NCBI GenBank assembly: GCA_943330985.1
Contig: CALQJV010000026.1
Span: 1 to 9,401, forward strand
Direction: 5' to 3'
Length of the DNA: 9,401 nt
From: Chitinophaga pinensis
GTDB taxonomy: Bacteria > Bacteroidota > Bacteroidia > M30B66
Position numbers and translations under genes: made by a program. The notes beneath the pieces were generated by a model. It was not told the origin of the DNA and did no database searches. It was given only the letters and a program-made list of their open reading frames with translations. The first letter of the stretch is position 1. Every line of letters starts with the position of its first letter. This document shows positions 1 through 8,562 of the stretch, one piece after another.

Positions 1-2200
1 CGATATGATATTTTGATTTGCTTTCAGAAATTGAAACTCCTGAGGCATTGTATTGGAATGTATTGTCGGAAAACGTTACAAATGGGAATGCATTAGCACC
101 AATTCCATTTGCCGTTTTACCTGAAGCCGTTCTTCCGTATCCAAGAGCAATTGCAATAACTCCTTTCGGAATTCCTGGTTGAGCAACAACTGGAAGTAGA
201 ACAGTATTTGAAGAAGATTTAATTTCAATTACATCAGATTCTTGTTCTTGTCCCATTAACGTATTGAACCCTTTATCCTTCATTTCTTCAGGATTCATCA
301 ATATGTAATTATCCCAAGTTACTTTGGTAATTGGATCAGGAAGTTCTTGTAACCAAGGATTGTTCGCTTGATTACCAGTACCAGCTCCTGTTTTTTGATA
401 AATAACTAACTCAATTCCTGATGATTTTCCAGCTTTTGATACAATAGCTGATGCTGCACTAGTAATATCTATATTAACAACCGCTGCTATTACAGGAACT
501 GTTGCAACAATCTGATTGATTTTAATTGCTTCAGGAGCTGCAGTTGCTAAAGGTTCAGCTGAAACATCTACAGAAGCTACATTTGCCATAACTCCATCAT
601 GTAAAGAACGGAACCAGAAGTCATTGAAACTTATAAATCCAGTAGATGAAGGGTAAACAGTTGTCTCCCAAACTTTGGAAATATAATCATGCGCATTAGT
701 TGTATTTCCTGCCCATGTTAAAATACTTTCAAGAACTTGACGTGTTTCAAATAGAGGATTGATAGTTGGTTGCCCAAGTGCATAATGTCCTTTACGTGGA
801 TTTGCATCAGTCCATGATTCCAAATAATGATGATCAGGAGCTACAATTTTACAAGCAGCAGCTGTTTCATCAACACGATCAGCAAATGAAATCGATAAGT
901 TAACTTTTGAAAGAGCATCTTTAAATGCAGCTCCATTTGGTAATGTATAAACTGGATTTACATTATGAATAAGCAATGCACCAATTTTCCCAGCCGCCAT
1001 TTCTGTAACAAGAGCATTGACTGCTGCATCATTACCTTGACGAGTTAAATCTTCAATGTCTTTATTTATAGTAGTTCCATAAGCTCCCAAATGAGAATTG
1101 ATGGCATTTACTACTTGTTGTATGTGAGCGTCATTACTTCCACAAACAACTAAAGCTCTTCCTTTAGCTGAATTTAATTCTTTAGCTAATTCATTAATTG
1201 CTGCATCTTTTGCGTCTAAACTTTTTGAAGGAAGATTATTTCCAGTAAGTTTATTGTATAGATTTACTACTGCAAGACCAAGTTGAGAAGGTTTTAATGC
1301 AATTCTTTTATCAGCGTTTGAACCTGTAACACTTAGATTGGATTCAATTTGAACGTGACGAGACATTTTTTTCTCGTCTTTATTTAGTTTACGAGTTGCT
1401 CCATATTGTCGAGCATGTTCAACTGGACTAAGCCAGTTAGCAAGGAAATCACATTCTAATCCAACAATAAAGTCTGCTTTATCGAAATTATAAGTTGGAA
1501 TAAATGATTTACCAAAAGAAGCCAAGTTAGCATCAGCAATACCTTTGTATGAAATAGTATCGTAAGTAATAACTTGTGTAGAAGGATATTTTACTGTGAA
1601 TTCAGCTAATGCTGATTTCATTGAAGGGCTAATTAATGAGGATGTTAAAATTCGAACTGCGCCTCCAGCAGCAGATATACTAGCTAATTTCGAAGTTACC
1701 TCAGCATCTACACTTTTCCAATCACTTTCTTTTCCGTTTAGCATAGTGCCTTTTATGCGGGCACTATCATAAAGAGAAAGTACGGATGCTTGAACACGTG
1801 CATGAGAACCACCTTTTGTGATGGAACATAGTTCATTCCCATCAACCTTTATAGGACGTCCTTCGCGAGTTTTAACTAAAACTCCTGCAAAGTCATTACC
1901 ATCCCAATATGTTGATGCATAATAATTAGCAACGCCAGGAGTAATTTCTTCTGGTTTGTTAAGATAAGGTATTGCCTTGCGAACAGGTGTTTCACACGCT
2001 GCTAATGATGCAGCGGTAACACTAAATCCTAGGAATTTTAAAAAATCTCTACGGTTTGTTGATGTATCAACGATGCTTTCGTCACCGAGGAATTTATCAA
2101 CCGGAAGGTCTTCCGCAAATTCATTTTGCTGAAGCTTTACGAACTCAGGTGTACCTTGAAGTTCTTCTATTCCTTTCCAGTATTTCTTCGAATTGCTCAT
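1..2200 (-). CDS. actB: ACIII iron-sulfur/molybdopterin-oxidoreductase-like subunit ActB (5' part; 3' end outside window)
   Basis: This is the large periplasmic subunit of alternative complex III, which moves electrons from menaquinol oxidation toward the cytochrome subunits. The frame is open for 733 codons from the ATG at 2200-2198 and leaves the window without a stop. Bacteroidota ActB is about 1,000 residues, so the C-terminal ferredoxin-like part that should carry the Fe-S clusters is missing here. Residues 1-40 (YWKGIEEL, then TPEF) match the extended leader of Tat-variant MoCo/4Fe-4S proteins. A twin-arginine motif TNRRDFLKF lies at 48-56, followed by a hydrophobic stretch and a lipobox-like LAAC ending at Cys69. 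The rest is molybdopterin-oxidoreductase fold, with ECDFLANW around 249-256, HNVNPVYTLP, and DHHYLESW from 456. The N-terminal cysteine cluster of true molybdoenzymes is absent, as expected for ActB, which is thought not to bind molybdenum. An in-frame stop (minus-strand TAA) at 2219-2221 limits the start. The gene lies 37 bases after actA, in one operon. Confidence 0.93.
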   Translation of the reverse strand, partial: MSNSKKYWKGIEELQGTPEFVKLQQNEFAEDLPVDKFLGDESIVDTSTNRRDFLKFLGFSVTAASLAACETPVRKAIPYLNKPEEITPGVANYYASTYWDGNDFAGVLVKTREGRPIKVDGNELCSITKGGSHARVQASVLSLYDSARIKGTMLNGKESDWKSVDAEVTSKLASISAAGGAVRILTSSLISPSMKSALAEFTVKYPSTQVITYDTISYKGIADANLASFGKSFIPTYNFDKADFIVGLECDFLANWLSPVEHARQYGATRKLNKDEKKMSRHVQIESNLSVTGSNADKRIALKPSQLGLAVVNLYNKLTGNNLPSKSLDAKDAAINELAKELNSAKGRALVVCGSNDAHIQQVVNAINSHLGAYGTTINKDIEDLTRQGNDAAVNALVTEMAAGKIGALLIHNVNPVYTLPNGAAFKDALSKVNLSISFADRVDETAAACKIVAPDHHYLESWTDANPRKGHYALGQPTINPLFETRQVLESILTWAGNTTNAHDYISKVWETTVYPSSTGFISFNDFWFRSLHDGVMANVASVDVSAEPLATAAPEAIKINQIVATVPVIAAVVNIDITSAASAIVSKAGKSSGIELVIYQKTGAGTGNQANNPWLQELPDPITKVTWDNYILMNPEEMKDKGFNTLMGQEQESDVIEIKSSSNTVLLPVVAQPGIPKGVIAIALGYGRTASGKTANGIGANAFPFVTFSDNTFQYNASGVSISESKSKYHI

Positions 2201-2237
2201 ACTTCGTAAAAGTCCGGGTTATGCAGGAGGATGTGAA

Positions 2238-3494
2238 TCAATAATGACATTTAGAGCATTCCAAACCTCCGATTTTTCCAATCGTAAATTTGTCGCCTTT
2301 TTTGTATGCAGGATCATTAACGAATTGCTTGTGAAGCTCTTCGTAATATTTATTGTCTTTGTAATCAACTTCAGTCTTGCGATGGCAATCTATACACCAT
2401 CCCATTGTAAGCGGTGAATTTTGTTTTACAACCTCCATCGAATCGACAGCTCCATGACATTGTTTACATTCAATTTTTCCAACCTTAACGTGTTGGCTAT
2501 GGTTGAAATAAACGTGATCAGGAAGATTGTGAACGCGGATCCACTGAATTGGTTTTTTGTTATTTCCATAAACTCGCGTTTCTGGATTATAATCCAATGC
2601 AGCATAAATTTTCTTAATCTCCTCTGTTCCTGTAACAGCACCTTGTTGAATGTATGCATGGCAATTCATACATACATTTGCAGAAGGAATATTTGCATGC
2701 TTAGATTTTTCAACACCGCTGTGGCAGTAAACACATGCAATTTGATTTTGTCCAGCATGAATTTCATGTGAGAACTTGATGGGTTGCTCAGGAGCATATC
2801 CTTGATAAACACCAATTCCCAATAAACCATCCCAACCTTGTTTTAATGACCAACTAACGAATAGCAATCCGATAATTGCAACTATTTTTTTGTTGTTAGA
2901 AGCCCAATAGCGGAATGTTTGATATGGACTTAATTCAGGTTTGATTTCAGAAACAACACCCTGTTTTTCATCAACTAATGTTTTAAGAGACTTATTTACT
3001 GTTCCTAAAACTCGAATAAGAATTATTAGAATTAAACCTACTGAGAGTAATACGTAAAAATAAGTATCACTGCTAGTTTCACTATCCCTTGCTCCATTTA
3101 ATACTGTTTTAGTATCAGCAGTTGCTGCTACAGGTGCATCTCCTCCTTTATCAGCCCAATCTATAATTGCTGTAATTTCAGCATCAGATAGCGCCTGTGC
3201 TGTCATCACCGATTTACCGTATTGTTCAAATAGCTTATTTGCATAAGCATCTCCTGTCTTTAAAAATTCAGTTGAATTTTTAACCCAAGAAATAAGTTTT
3301 ACATTATCAGGCCAACGGCTTTTAACACCTTTTAAACCTGGACCAACTAATTTTTGGTCGGTTGGTTTATGGCAGGAAGCACAATTGCCTTTAAACAGCT
3401 TTGCGCCATCTTGAGCGAAAGTTGTGGTAGATGTAATTGCGACAGTAATACATACTGCCAAAATACCTAATATACGTGAACGGAATAATTGCAT
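2238..3494 (-). CDS. actA: ACIII cytochrome c subunit ActA, six haem-binding motifs
   Basis: This is the multihaem cytochrome c subunit of alternative complex III, acting on the periplasmic face. The 418 residues begin with a signal peptide or anchor (about 7-27, ending TFAQ). Next comes a class I-like monohaem domain with CASCH at 38-42 and Met97 as a possible sixth ligand. Two hydrophobic segments follow at about 145-163 and 203-217. The C-terminal domain has five more CxxCH motifs: CVYCH 254-258, CMNCH 275-279, CKQCH 343-347, CIDCH 367-371 and CSKCH 413-417, the last just one residue before the end. The canonical ActA is pentahaem; a fused N-terminal monohaem domain is, from memory, common in Bacteroidota. 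The ATG at 3494-3492 is chosen because the signal peptide follows at once and no upstream in-frame start is evident. There is no clear Shine-Dalgarno sequence. It is the first gene of the operon and actB follows. Maturation needs the cytochrome c haem-lyase system, which is not in this window. Confidence 0.93.
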   Translation of the reverse strand: MQLFRSRILGILAVCITVAITSTTTFAQDGAKLFKGNCASCHKPTDQKLVGPGLKGVKSRWPDNVKLISWVKNSTEFLKTGDAYANKLFEQYGKSVMTAQALSDAEITAIIDWADKGGDAPVAATADTKTVLNGARDSETSSDTYFYVLLSVGLILIILIRVLGTVNKSLKTLVDEKQGVVSEIKPELSPYQTFRYWASNNKKIVAIIGLLFVSWSLKQGWDGLLGIGVYQGYAPEQPIKFSHEIHAGQNQIACVYCHSGVEKSKHANIPSANVCMNCHAYIQQGAVTGTEEIKKIYAALDYNPETRVYGNNKKPIQWIRVHNLPDHVYFNHSQHVKVGKIECKQCHGAVDSMEVVKQNSPLTMGWCIDCHRKTEVDYKDNKYYEELHKQFVNDPAYKKGDKFTIGKIGGLECSKCHY

Positions 3495-3534
3495 AGACCA
3501 GCAAGGATAAATCCTATTTCAGTTTTAACGGGTG

Positions 3535-3542
3535 CAAATTTA
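3535..3542 (-). promoter_or_regulatory. Putative actA promoter, -7 element
   Basis: Read on the minus strand, the element is TAAATTTG, a perfect match to the Bacteroidota -7 consensus TAnnTTTG. It ends 41 bases upstream of the actA ATG, giving an expected leader of about 35 nucleotides. A -33 TTTG is not evident at the expected spacing, so the site would be weak or would need an activator. The palindrome at 3584-3608 lies just upstream of where the -33 element would be. Confidence 0.5.
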
Positions 3543-3583
3543 ATTGGAATCACTTTAAATCATTAATTATTTTGACTTTGTTT

Positions 3584-3608
3584 TTAATTTAGAATGATTC
3601 TAAATTAA
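3584..3608. promoter_or_regulatory. Perfect 25-bp palindrome, Fur/PerR-family-like operator
   Basis: Two 12-base arms, TTAATTTAGAAT and ATTCTAAATTAA, are exact reverse complements around a single central G. The core TTAGAAT-n-ATTCTAA has the 7-1-7 geometry known for Fur-family boxes (the Bacillus PerR box is TTATAAT-n-ATTATAA). It lies 90 bases upstream of actA, upstream of the predicted actA promoter, and about 175 bases upstream of the rightward SPOR gene. Its place is that of an operator or activator site. It lacks a GC-rich stem and a clear T tract, so it is unlikely to be a terminator. The family assignment rests on sequence resemblance alone. Confidence 0.5.
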
Positions 3609-3756
3609 TCTCGGTTTTTTTTTAAAGCAATAATTAATTTTTATTTTTTCTTACTTTCAAATTTTCAATGAGTTATAAGTTATATTCTTATCATTGATTA
3701 TTCAATTTGTTTTTTTTAATGAACATTATTTATGTGAATTGTTAATAAAACCTTCT

Positions 3757-3764
3757 TATTTTCG
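3757..3764 (+). promoter_or_regulatory. Possible promoter of the SPOR-domain gene, -7 element
   Basis: TATTTTCG fits TAnnTTTG with one mismatch and ends 18 bases before the ATG at 3783. Transcription would start close to the gene, leaving a leader of about 10-15 bases that includes AAAGGA just before the ATG. No convincing -33 element is present at the usual spacing. The surrounding stretch is strongly AT-rich, so chance matches are likely. Confidence 0.3.
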
Positions 3765-3782
3765 CCCCTAAATCTAAAGGAA

Positions 3783-4268
3783 ATGAATCAATTATTATGT
3801 CAAAACTATTTATCAAGGCTGCTTATTTTTCATTTCAATCTCATATTTATAATTCCTTTTGCATTAACAGCTCAAGTAGATTCTTTGAATTCGGTTTCAG
3901 GAACGTCCCATTCTAATTTTATAGATTCTACCTCTATTGGAGAATATATTTTGACACTTCCAATAGGCCTAGATCATTTAATCGAAACATATAAAAAAGT
4001 AAATTATACTTCAACTGGTGCTGAAGGATATCGTGTTCAGATATTTTCTGAGTCTGGAAATAATGCTAAAGAACATGCTCAGCAATCACTAGCTGAATTC
4101 AATCAGTATTTGTTGGGATATTCTGCATATCTGATTTACCAGCAACCCAATTTTAAAGTACGCTGTGGAGATTATCGCACAAAAGCAGAAGCCCGGAGAC
4201 TACTCAAACATTTGTCTGGTCAGTATCCGGGCGCCTATATTGTTAAGGATAATATTAAAATTCCTTAG
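3783..4268 (+). CDS. Secreted SPOR-domain protein
   Basis: This 161-residue exported protein has a C-terminal SPOR domain. SPOR domains bind denuded peptidoglycan glycan strands, often at division sites. Residues 11-30 form a hydrophobic signal peptide ending LTA|Q, with no lipobox cysteine, so a soluble periplasmic product is expected. A variable region (31-80) leads into the SPOR domain at about 82-158, with YRVQIFS at 83-89, PNFKVRCGDYRTKAEA at 122-137 and AYIVKDNI at 151-158. This PNFKVRxGDFRT pattern is typical of small Bacteroidota SPOR proteins. The gene is divergent from actA and converges on infB, with only three bases between the stop codons. Small SPOR genes near infB and the ACIII genes recur in Bacteroidota (from memory), so the setting looks conserved. 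The specific cellular role is unknown. The ATG follows AAAGGAA, but the spacing is short for a Shine-Dalgarno. Confidence 0.88.
   Translation: MNQLLCQNYLSRLLIFHFNLIFIIPFALTAQVDSLNSVSGTSHSNFIDSTSIGEYILTLPIGLDHLIETYKKVNYTSTGAEGYRVQIFSESGNNAKEHAQQSLAEFNQYLLGYSAYLIYQQPNFKVRCGDYRTKAEARRLLKHLSGQYPGAYIVKDNIKIP
4243..4268. terminator. Possible weak bidirectional terminator at the SPOR/infB junction
   Basis: The arms TAAGGA (4244-4249) and TCCTTA (4262-4267) can form a six-pair stem around a 12-base AT-rich loop, extended by one G-T pair. The hairpin covers the last codons of the SPOR gene and lies 4-29 bases past the infB stop. The following T runs are poor on both strands. With a 3-base gap between convergent genes, any terminator must overlap coding sequence; this is the best candidate seen. 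Confidence 0.25.
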
Positions 4269-4271
4269 TCT

Positions 4272-7268
4272 TTAAAGTTTGCGTTTAATTTCAACGTTTT
4301 CGTAACCTTCAATGATATCTCCTTCTTTAATATCATTGAAATTATGAATGTTTAACCCGCATTCATATCCTGTAGCAACTTCTTTCACATCGTCTTTGAA
4401 ACGTTTCAACGATCCAAGATCACCTGAATAAACTACAATTCCATCACGAATAAGTCGGATTTTAGTATGACGGGTAATTTTACCATCCAATACATAACAT
4501 CCAGCAACAGTTCCCACTTTCGTGATTTTGAATACATCGCGAACTTCAACGTTACATACAATCTTCTCTTCAAACTCTGGAGCAAGCATTCCTTCCATCG
4601 CAGCCTTTATTTCTTCGATTGCCTTGTAGATAATCGAATAAAATCGCATGTCGATTTCCTCATTCTCTGCAAGTTTTCTTGCACTTGCAGAAGGACGAAC
4701 TTGGAATCCAATAATGATAGCATTAGATGCCGAAGCAAGTAGAACATCACCTTCGGTAACTTGACCCACTGATTTGTGGATAATATTAATTTGTATTTTT
4801 TCTGTAGACAGTTTCAATAATGAATCGGAAAGCGCTTCTACAGAACCATCAACGTCACCTTTAACAATGATGTTTAGCTCTTTAAAGTCTCCAATCGCAA
4901 TACGTCTTCCAATTTCATCAAGGGTAATATGTTTATGCGTACGAATACCTTGTTCACGTTGAAGTTGTTGACGTTTGTTCGCAATTTCACGTGCTTCACG
5001 CTCGTCACTCATTACATTGAATTTATCACCCGACGATGGTGCTCCACTTAATCCGAGCATTTGCACTGACATGGAAGGACCCGCTTCTTTAATGGAAGCA
5101 CCATGCTCATTGAACAATGCTTTAACACGACCACTATTTGGTCCAGCTAAAACCACATCGCCAACACGAAGCGTACCAGCTAGAATAATCATGGTGGTAA
5201 CATAACCACGCCCTTTATCTAACTCAGACTCGATGATGGTACCGCTTGCGCGTTTATCTGGATTTGCTTTAAGCTCTAACAATTCTGCCTCTAGCAAAAC
5301 CTTTTCCAGCAATAGATCAATGTTTTTACCAAGTTTCGCCGCAATTTCTTGAATTTGGTATTTACCACCCCAATCTTCCACGAGAATATTCATCTGAGCT
5401 AATTGCTCACGAATTTTTTCAGGATTAGCGCCTGGTTTATCAATCTTATTGATTGCAAATACAATGGGAACTTGCGCTGCTTGCGCATGATTAATTGCTT
5501 CAATAGTTTGAGGCATCACATAATCGTCGGCTGCAATTACAATAATTGCAACATCTGTAACCTGAGCTCCACGAGCACGCATGGCTGTAAAGGCTTCGTG
5601 ACCAGGAGTGTCTAAGAATGTGATTCGTTTACCATTTTCCATGGTAACGTTATATGCTCCAATATGCTGTGTAATTCCTCCTGCCTCTCCAGCAATTACG
5701 TTTGCCTTACGAATATAATCGAGTAAGGATGTTTTTCCATGATCGACGTGTCCCATGACAGTTACAATAGGAGGTCGAGGCACTAAATTTTCATCAGTAT
5801 CTTCTTCTTCTTTAATTGCCTCTTGAACTTCTACAGAAACAAATTCAACCTTATAATCAAATTCCTCGGCAACAATGGATAATGTTTCTGCATCAAGTCG
5901 CTGATTAATAGAAACAAATAATCCCAACGACATACACGTAGAAATAATCTCATTTACAGGAACGTTCATCATTCGTGCAAGTTCATTTGCAGAAACAAAT
6001 TCGGTTACCTTGATTATTTTTTCAGTTCCTTCTAAATCTGCTTCTTCTTGCGCAGCACGATAATCCTCGCGTTTTTGCTTTCTGTATTTAGCAGACTTCG
6101 ACTTTTGTTTTCCTTGACTTAAACGTGCAAGTGTCTCTTTAATTTGCTTTTGAACATCCTCTTCAGTAAGCGGAGCTTTAGGTGCATTTGGTGCAGGTCT
6201 TTGATGATTAGGCCCTCCCTGACGTGGACGGATTTCTCTATTTGGACCAGTATTGTTTCCACCGGCATTTGGTTTTCCACCGCCAGATCCACCACTTTGA
6301 GCATTGCCTGTTCCGGCACCTGCTTGGGGCGTATCGATACGCTTCCGCTTCTTTTTTCGGTCATTATTACCAAGTCCAGCTCCCGAAGAAGATGCAATTG
6401 GTTTTTTTGGTGGTTCCGGAGCGAGTTCAATTTTACCTAATATTTTAACACCACCTAGTTTTTCACGTACGGCCCTAAAAAGCTCATCACTCGGTTTTAT
6501 TTCTGCAACAGATTCTGTTTTTTCAGTCGCCTCAGATATTATGGTAGTTTCAGCTGCAGGAGTAGATGCGATAGGTTCAGCTTTGGGACTAGCTTCTGGC
6601 GAAGGAGTTGGTGAAATTACTTTTGGCTTTTCTTTAACTTCAGGAGCAACCGATTTTTTCTCCTTCTCTTTTTCTTTAACTGATTTCTTTCCTTTGTTTT
6701 TATCGAAGGCTCCTAAATCAATTTTCCCAATTACTTTTATTTGATTCTCTTTAGAAACAGGAGAGGGAATTTCTTCCGGTTCATCTTGTTTAACTTCAGC
6801 AGATACTTTTATTGTTTCAGGCTCAATTGTTTTAACCTCTATAATAACAGGTGCTATTTCAGCAGCCTTTTCTTCAATAATAATTGGCGGTTCTATCTTT
6901 TCAACCACAGGTTCTGGCTCAAATACAGGAGTAGCTGTTTGATTTTTTGAGCCACCACCCATACCTTTGATCAAAAACTCATTGGGTTCATCTTCTGGAT
7001 CATCCAATTTAGAGGCAGCTTGAGTTTCTTCAATGCCAATGGACTCACGCTTAAGACGAGTTTGAATGATTTTTTTCGATTCCTCCTTGACGGATTTTTC
7101 AGCGCCATATTCCTTAAGAAGTATGGCATACATATCATCACTAATTTTAGAATTCCGGTTTACATCTTCAAACCTTTTTTCGGTTAGAAAATCAATCACC
7201 GTCTGAACCCCAACATTTAGTTCGGATGCTACTTTACTGATTCGTCTTGTTTGTTGTGCTTCTGACAT
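4272..7268 (-). CDS. infB: Translation initiation factor IF-2
   Basis: IF-2 is the GTPase that brings initiator fMet-tRNA to the 30S subunit and promotes 50S joining. The product is 998 residues, long for the family because of its linker. An N-terminal IF2_N helical domain lies at about 8-55. A low-complexity linker (about 85-400) runs from acidic, Pro/Glu-rich and Lys-rich tracts to a Gly/Asn-rich stretch at 315-355. A second IF2_N domain lies at about 420-475. The G domain has GHVDHGKT 506-513 (G1), GITQHIG 531-537 (switch I), DTPGHEAF 553-560 (G3), NKID 607-610 (G4) and AAK 643-645 at the usual SAK position (G5). Domain II (about 673-760), domain III (about 785-890) and the C-terminal tRNA-binding domain (about 900-998, with [11 protein letters not shown]) are intact. 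An in-frame TGA directly before the ATG fixes the upstream limit. It is the last gene of rimP-nusA-infB, 39 bases after nusA. Confidence 0.98.
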   Translation of the reverse strand: MSEAQQTRRISKVASELNVGVQTVIDFLTEKRFEDVNRNSKISDDMYAILLKEYGAEKSVKEESKKIIQTRLKRESIGIEETQAASKLDDPEDEPNEFLIKGMGGGSKNQTATPVFEPEPVVEKIEPPIIIEEKAAEIAPVIIEVKTIEPETIKVSAEVKQDEPEEIPSPVSKENQIKVIGKIDLGAFDKNKGKKSVKEKEKEKKSVAPEVKEKPKVISPTPSPEASPKAEPIASTPAAETTIISEATEKTESVAEIKPSDELFRAVREKLGGVKILGKIELAPEPPKKPIASSSGAGLGNNDRKKKRKRIDTPQAGAGTGNAQSGGSGGGKPNAGGNNTGPNREIRPRQGGPNHQRPAPNAPKAPLTEEDVQKQIKETLARLSQGKQKSKSAKYRKQKREDYRAAQEEADLEGTEKIIKVTEFVSANELARMMNVPVNEIISTCMSLGLFVSINQRLDAETLSIVAEEFDYKVEFVSVEVQEAIKEEEDTDENLVPRPPIVTVMGHVDHGKTSLLDYIRKANVIAGEAGGITQHIGAYNVTMENGKRITFLDTPGHEAFTAMRARGAQVTDVAIIVIAADDYVMPQTIEAINHAQAAQVPIVFAINKIDKPGANPEKIREQLAQMNILVEDWGGKYQIQEIAAKLGKNIDLLLEKVLLEAELLELKANPDKRASGTIIESELDKGRGYVTTMIILAGTLRVGDVVLAGPNSGRVKALFNEHGASIKEAGPSMSVQMLGLSGAPSSGDKFNVMSDEREAREIANKRQQLQREQGIRTHKHITLDEIGRRIAIGDFKELNIIVKGDVDGSVEALSDSLLKLSTEKIQINIIHKSVGQVTEGDVLLASASNAIIIGFQVRPSASARKLAENEEIDMRFYSIIYKAIEEIKAAMEGMLAPEFEEKIVCNVEVRDVFKITKVGTVAGCYVLDGKITRHTKIRLIRDGIVVYSGDLGSLKRFKDDVKEVATGYECGLNIHNFNDIKEGDIIEGYENVEIKRKL

Positions 7269-7307
7269 TCAACAGTATTATTATTGTTTTGATACTCGTG
7301 CGTTGGT

Positions 7308-8543
7308 TTATTCAAACTCAGCGCGAAGAATTCGCATCACCTCTTTTATTGTTTCTTCTTCAAGATCAGTACGTTTAACCAAATCATCTATTGGAAGTTC
7401 CAATACACTTTTGGCAGTATCGCAACCTGCTTTTTTCAATTCATCTAGAATCCAGCTATCAATTTCATCGCTAAATTCTTCCAAATCAACGTCCTCTTGG
7501 TCGATATCCGAATCGCGGTAAACATCAATTTCGTATCCAGTAAGTTTACTGGCAAGTTTAATATTTAATCCACCTTTCCCAATAGCCAAAGAAACTTGAT
7601 CGGGCTTAAGAAAGACTTCAGCGCGTTTTGTTGCCTCGTCTAATTTTATGGAAGATATTTTAGCAGGACTTAATGCACGTGTTATGTAGAGTGCATTGTT
7701 TGTTGTAAAATTAATTACATCGATATTTTCATTTTTCAATTCACGAACAATTCCATGAATTCTTGATCCTTTCATTCCTACACAAGCTCCAACTGGATCA
7801 ATACGATCATCATAACTTTCAACAGCAACTTTGGCACGAACACCTGGTTCACGAATAATTTTCTTGATAGTGATTAAACCATCAAATACTTCTGGAACCT
7901 CTTGTTCAAAAAGCTTTTCAAGGAAAAATGGAGATGTCCTTGAAAGTACAATTTGCGGGGTGTTGTTTTTCATGTCAACACGAAGTACAACCGCCCGAAC
8001 ATTTTCACCTTTTTTGAAAAAATCGCTAGGAATTTGTTCCGTTTTAGGAATTACCAATTCATTTCCATCTTCATCAAGTATGAGGACTTCTTTTTTCCAA
8101 ACTTGGTAAATTTCCCCAGAAACAACTTCTCCTACTCGGTCTTTGTATTTGCGGTAAACACTGTCTTTTTCAAGATCAGAGATACGAGCAACCAAATTCT
8201 GACGGAATGCCAAAACTGCACGACGACCAAAGTCATTGAGTTTGATTTCTTCGGAAACCGCTTCACCAACTTCAAAGTCAGGTTCAATTTTAACGGCATC
8301 TGAATAGGCAATCTGACTATTGGGGTCTTCTACCGCCGCATCTTCTACAATCTCGCGGTTGTGCCATACCTCCAAGTCACCTTTGTCGATGTTAATAATA
8401 ATGTCGAAGTTTTCGTCCGATCCATATTTTTTGATAATCATATTCCGAAATACATCTTCCAGAATACCCATCATAGTTACACGATCGATGTTTTTGAATT
8501 CTTTGAACTCTGCGAACGATTCAATGAGAGCTGCGTGTTCCAT
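7308..8543 (-). CDS. nusA: Transcription termination/antitermination factor NusA
   Basis: NusA binds RNA polymerase and nascent RNA, modulating pausing, intrinsic termination and antitermination. The 411 residues contain the polymerase-binding N-terminal domain (about 1-125), an S1 domain (about 136-200), KH1 with GACVGMKGSRI at 252-262 and KH2 with IGKGGLNI at 321-328. A C-terminal tail (346-411) starts with an acidic stretch and contains one helix-hairpin-helix-like unit (about 362-411, LKKAGCDTAKSVLELPIDDL). The E. coli protein is about 495 residues with two acidic repeats; this form has at most one, as in many non-proteobacterial NusA proteins. An in-frame TAA at 8547-8549 lies just upstream of the ATG, which supports the start. 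It follows rimP by 19 bases and precedes infB by 39, so the three genes are probably co-transcribed. No strong Shine-Dalgarno is visible. Confidence 0.97.
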   Translation of the reverse strand: MEHAALIESFAEFKEFKNIDRVTMMGILEDVFRNMIIKKYGSDENFDIIINIDKGDLEVWHNREIVEDAAVEDPNSQIAYSDAVKIEPDFEVGEAVSEEIKLNDFGRRAVLAFRQNLVARISDLEKDSVYRKYKDRVGEVVSGEIYQVWKKEVLILDEDGNELVIPKTEQIPSDFFKKGENVRAVVLRVDMKNNTPQIVLSRTSPFFLEKLFEQEVPEVFDGLITIKKIIREPGVRAKVAVESYDDRIDPVGACVGMKGSRIHGIVRELKNENIDVINFTTNNALYITRALSPAKISSIKLDEATKRAEVFLKPDQVSLAIGKGGLNIKLASKLTGYEIDVYRDSDIDQEDVDLEEFSDEIDSWILDELKKAGCDTAKSVLELPIDDLVKRTDLEEETIKEVMRILRAEFE

Positions 8544-8562
8544 TGTTTAAATTTGCATGCGT

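Noticed and set aside
1..2200. ActB as a true molybdenum enzyme (formate dehydrogenase or nitrate reductase type)
   Set aside because: The fold resembles these enzymes, but the N-terminal cysteine cluster is missing, and the adjacent multihaem actA together with the Tat-variant leader identify the ACIII subunit.
2056..2771. Plus-strand frames opposite actB and actA
   Set aside because: They are shadows of conserved genes, with no start context or domain support. The haem-motif gene on the minus strand explains this DNA.
3609..3756. Possible small gene or RNA in the AT-rich stretch between the palindrome and the SPOR promoter
   Set aside because: It is mostly T and A runs with frequent stops. 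Only a weak five-pair inverted repeat (ATAAG/CTTAT) is seen, and there is no promoter match.
6144..6744. Long plus-strand open frames of 98 and 146 codons opposite infB
   Set aside because: They lie antisense to the low-complexity IF-2 linker, whose composition removes stops on the other strand. The products are Ser/Phe-rich with no recognisable domain, and the sense protein is certain.
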